Origin: Deltaproteobacteria bacterium
Lineage (GTDB): Bacteria > JAUYMQ01
Assembly: GCA_030698575.1 (NCBI GenBank)
Contig: JAUYMQ010000643.1
Location: forward strand, 1 to 6,646
Direction: 5' to 3'
Length of the DNA stretch: 6,646 nt
A program made the position numbers and the translations under genes. Of this stretch, positions 1 to 4,543 are shown in pieces; positions within the stretch are counted from its first letter, which is position 1; each line of letters starts with the position of its first letter. The notes beneath the pieces are model-generated. The model had not been told where the DNA came from and searched no databases. It saw only the letters and a list, made by a program, of their open reading frames with translations.

Positions 1-481
1 GTGGAACTTCTCGGGGTCCATCATCATCGGAAAGACCCCGTCGGCGACCTCGCCCGCGCAGCGCAGGCCTGCCGGACTGATCGACGCCGTGTAGATCGGA
101 ATCGCGGGGTTCCCGTGGAGGATGCTCTTCAGCGGCTTGCCGAGGCCCGTGGTGCCTTTTCCCTTTGCGGGGATCTCGAAGTCGCTGCCGTTGAACTCAA
201 GCGGCTTTTCGCGGGCGAGGATCTGGCGGATGATGCGGATGTACTCGCGCGTGCGGGTGAGCGGCTTGCCATAGGGGACTCCGTGCCAGCCCTCGATGAC
301 CTGGGGCCCGGAGGCGCCGAGGCCGAGGATGAACCGCCCGCCAGAAAGGTGGTCGAGCGTCATTGCCGTACGCCTCGGCCGTCCAGGCCGAATCGAAGCC
401 GAGTTCCTCCGCACGCCGGATCAGATCGAGATTGACCTGGGCCTTCGAACCGAAACCCAGGGCGCTGATTCCGAGCTTCAT
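1..481 (-). pseudogene. LLM-class F420-dependent oxidoreductase, partial, disrupted by an out-of-frame internal deletion
   Basis: The reading starts at the ATG at 481 (MKLGISALGFGSK...) and runs off the left edge. The first ~38 residues match the N-terminus of luciferase-like monooxygenase-type F420-dependent oxidoreductases, including the '[18 protein letters not shown]' segment. The frame then breaks: near 361-373 the homology jumps by +1 into the frame whose residues read [18 protein letters not shown], then [19 protein letters not shown] and [12 protein letters not shown], all typical of the Rv3520c-like subgroup. Intact relatives have about 35 residues between 'EAYG.DA' and 'TAMTLD.LSGGR', and these are absent here. 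Translation in the original frame stops at 197-199, giving a 94-residue truncated product. The family uses F420H2/F420 for hydride transfer to varied substrates; the substrate here is unknown. The start overlaps the stop of the upstream crotonase gene by ATGA, so the two were probably translationally coupled. A true pseudogene and an assembly error are both possible. Confidence 0.82.
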
Positions 482-1338
482 GGCGTTTCCTTCGTGCCCC
501 TGGTCTTGGGCAGGTCGACGAACTCGCCAGCGCGCTTCTGGGCGTTGGCGGCCATGGCCTCCATGATCTCGTCCGGCTGAAGCATGCTGGCGTTCCAGAC
601 CCCGACGTAGTCGAGCGTGTCGGCGGTCGAGTGATCGCGCGCATAGTTGATCAGGCGCTTGCAACCATAGATCGCCAGCGGCGCCTTGCGGGCAATCTCT
701 CGCGCGATGCCCATGACCTCCTCCAGCATGGCCTCCTGATCCGGAAAGACCCGGTTCACCAGACCCACCGACTGAGCCTCGGCGGCGGGCATGCGGCGCC
801 CCGTGTAGGCCAGCTCGCGCGCCACCCCTTCGGGAATGAGCTTCGCTATGCGCGGGAAGGTCCCGACATCCGCCGTCATGCCGATGTTTATTTCGTAGAT
901 GGTCAGGAAAGCGTCCTTCGTGGCGTAGCGCATGTCGCAGGCCGTCACGAGATCGACGCCCCCGCCCACGCAACCGCCCTGGATGGCTGCGATCACCGGA
1001 AGCCGGCAGGACTCGAGCGAGGAAAAGGTGCGCTGCATGCTCTGCACAATGAGATGGAACTTCGCGCCATGCTGGAGCCGCGCCTCTCGCTCTGTCGCGG
1101 GATCGTCGCTCTGCACGGCCAGGCCGGCAAAAGCGTTCACGTCGAGCCCCGAGGAGAAATGGGGCCCCGTGGAGGAGATGACGATGACCCGCGCGCGCGC
1201 GTTCTCGTCGATATCCTGGACAATGCGCGGCAGCTCGTCCCAGAACTCCGGGATCATGCTGTTGCGCTTCTCGGGCCGGTTCAGGACGATGTGCGCGATC
1301 TTCTCGTCGATGTTCACGTCGAAACAGCGGTAGGTCAT
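478..1338 (-). CDS. Enoyl-CoA hydratase/isomerase (crotonase) family, dienoyl-CoA isomerase (ECH1)-like
   Basis: A complete 286-residue cytoplasmic crotonase-fold protein acting on acyl-CoA thioesters. Visible landmarks are the N-terminal 'LNRPEKRNSM' (19-28), the first oxyanion-hole loop 'GPHFSSGLDV' (58-67) and the second, 'AIQGGCVGGGVDLVTACD' (118-135). Acidic residues D129, E149 and D157 have the spacing (20 and 8) of Asp176, Glu196 and Asp204 in mammalian delta3,5-delta2,4-dienoyl-CoA isomerase, and the 'TADVGTFPR' motif is characteristic of that branch. This argues for double-bond isomerisation in unsaturated fatty acyl-CoA oxidation rather than plain hydration, although assignment by residues alone is tentative. 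The start is supported by AGGAGG seven bases upstream of the ATG. The gene overlaps the following LLM oxidoreductase by four bases (478-481) and is divergent from the flavoprotein gene at 1546. No convincing promoter was found in the 207-base gap upstream. Confidence 0.93.
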   Translation of the reverse strand: MTYRCFDVNIDEKIAHIVLNRPEKRNSMIPEFWDELPRIVQDIDENARARVIVISSTGPHFSSGLDVNAFAGLAVQSDDPATEREARLQHGAKFHLIVQSMQRTFSSLESCRLPVIAAIQGGCVGGGVDLVTACDMRYATKDAFLTIYEINIGMTADVGTFPRIAKLIPEGVARELAYTGRRMPAAEAQSVGLVNRVFPDQEAMLEEVMGIAREIARKAPLAIYGCKRLINYARDHSTADTLDYVGVWNASMLQPDEIMEAMAANAQKRAGEFVDLPKTRGTKETP

Positions 1339-1545
1339 TCTCGGTCCTCCTGCGTTGGGCGCGGGATGTCCGTCGCCGGCCCGCGGCGCGTGAACGGTCC
1401 GGGCCGCGATGGTAGCGGGCGTCGGAAAACGGAATTTGGGTCAGGCCAGGGAAAACTTCGCATCGAGCGCGCCCCGCCCGGGGCCCTTCGCTGCGGAGCT
1501 GTCTATTATGACATATACTGCCGGGAAAATTCCGACGGAGGAACC

Positions 1546-2493
1546 ATGCGATTCGACAACCGCGTGACCCGTATGCTGGGCGTCGACACCCCGATCGTCC
1601 AGGCGCCCATGGGCTGGATTGCGCGATCGCAACTCGCCTCGGCGGTCTCGAATGCCGGCGCCATGGGAATCATCGAGACCTCTAGCGGCGAGCTGGATGC
1701 CATTCGCGGGGAGATCCAGCGGATGCGCGAACTCACGGATCGGCCCTTCGGTGTGAACATCGCCCAGGCATTCGTGCGCGACCCGGCCATCGTCGACTTC
1801 GTCATCGGGCAGGGCGTGCGCTTCGTGACGACCTCCGCCGGAGATCCGACGAAGTACACCCGGCAGCTGAAGGATGCCGGGCTCACGGTCTTCCACGTTG
1901 TTCCCACCCTCCGCGCCGCCCTGAAGGCCGTCGATGCCGGAGTCGATGGCCTGGTGGTCGAGGGGGGCGAAGGGGGCGGTTTCAAGAATCCGCGCCCGGT
2001 TTCATCCCTCGTGCTTCTGCCGCTTGTCCGCTCGCGTGTCGACGTGCCGATCATTGCGGCGGGAGGCATCTGCGACGGCGTCTCGATGGCCGCCGCCTTC
2101 GCGCTCGGAGCTGAGGGCGTCCAGATGGGCACGCGCATGGTCTCTGCGTCGGAATCGCCCGTCCACGACGGGTGGAAGCAGGCCATCGTCGCGGCGGCGG
2201 AGACCGGCACCTCTTTTCTGCGCTGCGAAGGGGGGCCGGCCCTGCGCGCGCTTCGTACCGCCCGCACGGATCGGCTGGAGCGAGGCGAGGGGCATCCCAT
2301 GATGGATCTGGCCGCGGGTATCCAGCAGGTCTATTTCGGAGGCGATCTGGAAGCGGGCGTGGCGCTTTCGGGCCAGGTGGCGGGTCGCATCGAAGCGGTG
2401 GAGCCCGTGGCCGTGATCATCGAACGAACCGTGCGCGAGTTCTCGGAGACGGTGGAGAATCTCGCCAAGCGCTACGCCACCTCGCAGGCGTGA
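1546..2493 (+). CDS. Nitronate monooxygenase / 2-nitropropane dioxygenase-family FMN protein
   Basis: A 315-residue TIM-barrel flavoprotein. The ATG at 1546 is chosen because GGAGG (1537-1541) lies just upstream and homology begins there ('TPIVQAPMGWIA', residues 15-26); the frame is open far upstream, but that stretch lies antisense to the crotonase gene and is not coding. FMN-site features are the early 'QAPMG' (19-23), 'AAGGICDG' (171-178) and 'GAEGVQMGTR' (188-197), the usual phosphate-binding loops of NMO and FabK-like proteins. Family members oxidise alkyl nitronates (propionate 3-nitronate) or act as enoyl reductases. The loop that reads G-x-E-(A/S)-G-G-H in classical NMOs and FabK is 'GGEGGGFKN' (140-148) here, so the catalytic His is replaced by Phe146. 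That places it in a divergent subgroup whose reaction should not be assumed. It is divergent from the crotonase/LLM pair and convergent with the gene ending at 2782. Confidence 0.9.
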   Translation: MRFDNRVTRMLGVDTPIVQAPMGWIARSQLASAVSNAGAMGIIETSSGELDAIRGEIQRMRELTDRPFGVNIAQAFVRDPAIVDFVIGQGVRFVTTSAGDPTKYTRQLKDAGLTVFHVVPTLRAALKAVDAGVDGLVVEGGEGGGFKNPRPVSSLVLLPLVRSRVDVPIIAAGGICDGVSMAAAFALGAEGVQMGTRMVSASESPVHDGWKQAIVAAAETGTSFLRCEGGPALRALRTARTDRLERGEGHPMMDLAAGIQQVYFGGDLEAGVALSGQVAGRIEAVEPVAVIIERTVREFSETVENLAKRYATSQA

Positions 2494-2549
2494 ACGCCGC
2501 GGCTTCCGTCCTCGCGAGAGATGCAGCCCACCACGTGATCCCCGCTATC

Positions 2550-2585
2550 TGTCATTGCGAGGAGCGAAGCGACGAAGCAATCCCC
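2550..2585 (+). repeat. Dispersed palindromic repeat, unit 1
   Basis: A 36-base unit starting TGTCATTGCGAGG and ending CGAAGCAATCCCC. The terminal ATTGC and GCAAT pair, and the GCGAAGCGAC centre supplies a short imperfect inner stem. The same ends recur at 2643-2684 (inverted) and 2696-2772. I recall this sequence class as a widespread REP-like element of GC-rich environmental bacteria. Position between convergent genes would allow a transcript-end or mRNA-stability role; that is inference. Confidence 0.8.
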
Positions 2586-2642
2586 CTGGCCAACGCTCCC
2601 GTCACAATCCCTGCCAGGTAGAGCACCGGTGCCGAGCGCGAA

Positions 2643-2684
2643 GGGGATTGCTTCGGCACCCCTGCGGGGTGCCTCGCAAAGACA
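2643..2684 (-). repeat. Dispersed palindromic repeat, unit 2 (inverted)
   Basis: On the minus strand this reads TGTCTTTGCGAGG ... CGAAGCAATCCCC, so it is unit 1 in reverse orientation with a different middle. The centre is a perfect 8-base stem, GGCACCCC (2655-2662) and GGGGTGCC (2666-2673), around a 3-base loop. The shared ends with an unrelated but still palindromic core show that the ends are conserved in sequence while the core is conserved only as a hairpin. Confidence 0.8.
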
Positions 2685-2695
2685 AAGGCGTGCAA

Positions 2696-2772
2696 GTCAT
2701 TGCGAGGCCCGAGGTCCCACGCGTAGCGTGGGCCGAGAGAATCTCCAAGATGCAGCGACGAAGCAATCCCCC
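2696..2772 (+). repeat. Dispersed palindromic repeat, unit 3 (long form)
   Basis: Starts GTCATTGCGAGG and ends GCGACGAAGCAATCCCC, matching unit 1 at both ends, but is about twice as long. The core holds a perfect hairpin, CCCACGC (2716-2722) and GCGTGGG (2726-2732) with a GTA loop, followed by GAGAATCTCCAAGATGCA. It ends ten bases before the stop codon (2782-2784) of the minus-strand DsbA-like gene. Confidence 0.75.
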
Positions 2773-2781
2773 CCGCGCTCG

Positions 2782-4152
2782 CTACTCCGAGCCTTCCAGT
2801 CGCCGACTGATCTCCTGCTCGACGCGCCACAGGCGGTCCTGGCCCCAGGTGTGATAGTCGGTCTTGCCGGCGCCGCCGATGATCCTGAAGCTCGGCACGC
2901 CCCACAGCCCCATCTCAAAAAGTGTTTTCCGGTTCTCCTCCAGCTCCTCGCGCCACCCTTCCCGATCGAGATGCTCGAGGGCTTCGGTCCAGGAGAGGCC
3001 CGCCCGCTCGACGATCCGCCGCAGGCCCGCGTCGGTGCCTGTTTCGATCCCCTCGGCGAAGGCCGATCGCGCAAAGGATTGCAGGAGCTCCGCTGCGCGC
3101 CCCCGCTCACGCGCCCAGGCGAAGAGCGAGAAGGCGCGCTCGATGGGGCGCCCCAGGGGATCCGCGATGCGCCCGAAGGGGACGCAGGCGTCCTCGGCCT
3201 CGCGCTTCGTGTCGAGCACGATGTAGATCTGCTTCGCGCGCGGCACCGGCAAACCGCGCATGACCATGGGGAGAACCGGCCGGATCACCAGCTCGATCGG
3301 ATAGCGGCGCGGCAATGCGAAGACCCGCTCCATCGAGATGGCCGTGTAGGGGCTCCGGAGCGAAGGGTAGAATTCCAGCGTCACCCGTCGATCGGGCAGC
3401 TCCGGTTCGACCCCGGGGCGGCCCGCGTGGCGCAAGTCCAGCGTGACGTGAGGCGCGCTCGTCAGATCGGGGCGGGAGACGATCGGATCGGTTACAGCGC
3501 CGGCACGATGCGCGCCGAGCGCGCGCAGGCGGCGCTCGAGGTGCCAGAGGCGGTCGACCCCCCAGTACCACTCGCCGCCGTAGTAGAACATCGCGCCGAG
3601 GTAATGGCCGAGCCGCGCGCGAAGCGCGCTCCCGGCTGCGACCGCCGCCTCTGTCGCCCCGGCGTCGGCCGGCGCGAAATCTTTGCTGAGCGTCTTGATC
3701 GAATCCCGTTCGCCCCGCCAGAGCGCCCTTCCCACAAGGGGCGCGGCGTCGGCGAAGGTTCCCGCCGCGACGGCGCCCTGGAGCATCCCAGCGGCCAGCG
3801 CGACCTCCCCAGGCGCGGGCGCTTCGCTTCGCGCCGGAAACTCGAGCCCGTAGCCCGGCGCCACGTCGGCCGCGTCCTCGCGCGACAGCGCTTCGAGGCG
3901 CGCTCTTTCCGGCGCTGCGTCGTCGGGAGGTGGTCCCGCCAGACAAGGCTCGAGGACGACGTCGTAGCGGTCGAGGAGGGGGCGGAGCGCCTGGGCCGCC
4001 AGGTAGCTGTAGGGGTCGTCAACCTGGTGGAAGTACAGGACGCGATGCGGCTCCCGCCGGAGCAGGCGGCGCTGCTCGGCGATCCATCGCCTCGCCGCGC
4101 GCGTGCGCGGGCTGGTCAGAGCCTGGGTGGCGTAGGGAGCGACCCTGCTCAT
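2782..4152 (-). CDS. Tandem DsbA/HCCA-isomerase-like thioredoxin-fold protein
   Basis: A 456-residue protein with two DsbA-like (PF01323-type, GST-kappa/2-hydroxychromene-2-carboxylate isomerase) domains at about 37-212 and 256-453. Domain 2 is canonical in outline: 'FYPSLRSPYTAI' (261-272) with SPY in place of CxxC, cis-proline loop 'GVPSF' (418-422) and terminal 'WGQDRLW' (436-442). Domain 1 repeats the plan with 'DDPYSYL' (45-51) and 'WGVDRLW' (197-203), but the cis-proline loop has become 'LGAMF' (185-189). Neither domain has a CxxC, so thiol oxidase activity is unlikely; a glutathione-dependent isomerase or transferase-like role is possible. There is no signal peptide or membrane segment, so it is probably cytoplasmic. 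The ATG at 4152 lacks its own clear Shine-Dalgarno and overlaps the stop of a 17-codon frame beginning at 4202. Product naming is at family level only. Confidence 0.88.
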   Translation of the reverse strand: MSRVAPYATQALTSPRTRAARRWIAEQRRLLRREPHRVLYFHQVDDPYSYLAAQALRPLLDRYDVVLEPCLAGPPPDDAAPERARLEALSREDAADVAPGYGLEFPARSEAPAPGEVALAAGMLQGAVAAGTFADAAPLVGRALWRGERDSIKTLSKDFAPADAGATEAAVAAGSALRARLGHYLGAMFYYGGEWYWGVDRLWHLERRLRALGAHRAGAVTDPIVSRPDLTSAPHVTLDLRHAGRPGVEPELPDRRVTLEFYPSLRSPYTAISMERVFALPRRYPIELVIRPVLPMVMRGLPVPRAKQIYIVLDTKREAEDACVPFGRIADPLGRPIERAFSLFAWARERGRAAELLQSFARSAFAEGIETGTDAGLRRIVERAGLSWTEALEHLDREGWREELEENRKTLFEMGLWGVPSFRIIGGAGKTDYHTWGQDRLWRVEQEISRRLEGSE

Positions 4153-4202
4153 GGCGCGGCCGGGGGGTGGAGCGGTTGCCCGGACCGGGGAATGGTCGGC
4201 AT
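4149..4202 (-). CDS. Possible 17-residue leader peptide ahead of the DsbA-like gene
   Basis: A small frame starts at the ATG at 4202, four bases after GGAGG (4211-4207), and encodes MPTIPRSGQPLHPPAAP before TGA. Its stop overlaps the ATG of the DsbA-like gene as ATGA, the arrangement used for translational coupling, and the main gene has no Shine-Dalgarno of its own. An alternative is a single-base error in the G/C runs near 4162-4167 that hides a 17-residue N-terminal extension of the main protein. Composition (six prolines in 17 residues) matches no leader family I know. Confidence 0.35.
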   Translation of the reverse strand: MPTIPRSGQPLHPPAAP

Positions 4203-4211
4203 GGCGCCTCC

Positions 4212-4250
4212 AAATAAGACGAGCCCGCCAGGGATCCCCCGACGGGCTCG
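4212..4250 (-). terminator. Intrinsic terminator-like hairpin after tRNA-Glu
   Basis: On the minus strand CGAGCCCG (4250-4243) pairs perfectly with CGGGCTCG (4227-4220) across a 15-base loop, followed at once by the T-rich run TCTTATTT (4219-4212). It sits 30 bases after the 3' end of tRNA-Glu, where the tRNA transcript should end. The T-run directly abuts the Shine-Dalgarno of the frame at 4202, so the downstream gene needs read-through or a promoter in or near the hairpin. Confidence 0.65.
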
Positions 4251-4280
4251 CGCTGCGAGGGCAGGCTCGCGGGCTCTAGA

Positions 4281-4355
4281 TGGTGGTCCCTACGGGAATC
4301 GAACCCGTGTTACCGACGTGAGAGGCCGGTGTCCTAACCGCTAGACGAAGGGACC
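4281..4355 (-). tRNA. tRNA-Glu (anticodon CTC)
   Basis: A 75-base cloverleaf can be folded by eye. The acceptor GGTCCCT pairs with AGGGACC, with discriminator A and an encoded CCA at 4283-4281. The D arm is GTC/GAC with a 10-base loop. The anticodon stem CCGGC/GTCGG (one G-T pair) carries loop CTCTCAC, so the anticodon is CTC (4322-4320), reading GAG. The T arm ACGGG/CCCGT has loop TTCGATT. It lies 29 bases downstream of tRNA-Gln and before a terminator-like hairpin, so the two tRNAs are probably one transcript. Confidence 0.97.
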
Positions 4356-4384
4356 GTAACGGCGCGTGCGGTGCGTAGAATTCT

Positions 4385-4458
4385 TGGTTGGGGGACTAGG
4401 ATTCGAACCTAGGTTACCGGGGCCAGAACCCGGCGTCCTGCCGCTAGACGATCCCCCA
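4385..4458 (-). tRNA. tRNA-Gln (anticodon CTG)
   Basis: A 74-base cloverleaf. The acceptor TGGGGGA pairs with TCCCCCA, with discriminator A and an encoded CCA at 4387-4385. The D arm is GTC/GAC with a 9-base loop, the anticodon stem CCGGG/CCCGG has loop TTCTGGC (anticodon CTG, reading CAG), and the T arm is CTAGG/CCTAG with loop TTCGAAT. The U1-A72 first pair and a D loop one base shorter than that of the adjacent tRNA-Glu are features associated with recognition by the GatCAB amidotransferase. A near-consensus promoter lies just upstream. Confidence 0.97.
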
Positions 4459-4469
4459 GCAGAGCGGCA

Positions 4470-4498
4470 TTTATAGCAACGCCCGCCCCGCCTGGCAA
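4470..4498 (-). promoter_or_regulatory. Sigma-70-type promoter for the tRNA-Gln/tRNA-Glu pair
   Basis: On the minus strand TTGCCA (4498-4493) and TATAAA (4475-4470) are separated by exactly 17 bases; each matches the consensus hexamer at five of six positions. Initiation about seven bases after the -10 would leave only a few bases of leader before the tRNA-Gln 5' end at 4458. The placement fits a tRNA operon that can be transcribed independently of gltX. Confidence 0.72.
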
Positions 4499-4503
4499 CC
4501 ATG

Positions 4504-4530
4504 GGCGAAAAGGGGGACTGTCCCTTTGCC
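4504..4530 (-). terminator. Hairpin downstream of gltX, possible terminator or dispersed repeat
   Basis: On the minus strand AAAGGG (4527-4522) pairs with CCCTTT (4514-4509) around a 7-base loop, extended by GGC/GCC after a small bulge; TTTT follows the C run. It starts 14 bases after the gltX stop. Its GGGACAGTCCC-type core resembles a short dispersed repeat that I recall from environmental genomes, so it may be a mobile palindrome acting as a weak terminator. Confidence 0.45.
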
Positions 4531-4543
4531 AATGCGCCGGTGG

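Noticed and set aside
1501-1521. Promoter for the flavoprotein gene (TATTAT at 1504 or TATACT at 1514)
   Set aside because: The -10-like hexamers are the only AT-rich bases in the gap, but no acceptable -35 hexamer lies 16-19 bases upstream of either.
631-1545. Long in-frame upstream extension of the nitronate monooxygenase-like gene
   Set aside because: It is antisense to the crotonase gene, has low-complexity GC-driven composition, and family homology begins only at the ATG at 1546, which has a good Shine-Dalgarno.
2550-2772. CRISPR array
   Set aside because: Only three units, in mixed orientation, with different lengths and palindromic cores rather than uniform repeats and unique spacers; no cas genes.
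2629-4344. Open frame of about 570 codons on the plus strand
   Set aside because: It lies opposite the clearly homologous DsbA-like gene and runs into the antisense of tRNA-Glu; a GC-rich shadow frame with no recognisable domain.
4341-4532. A 63-codon minus-strand frame
   Set aside because: It reads through tRNA-Gln and into tRNA-Glu, so it is an accident of RNA-gene sequence.
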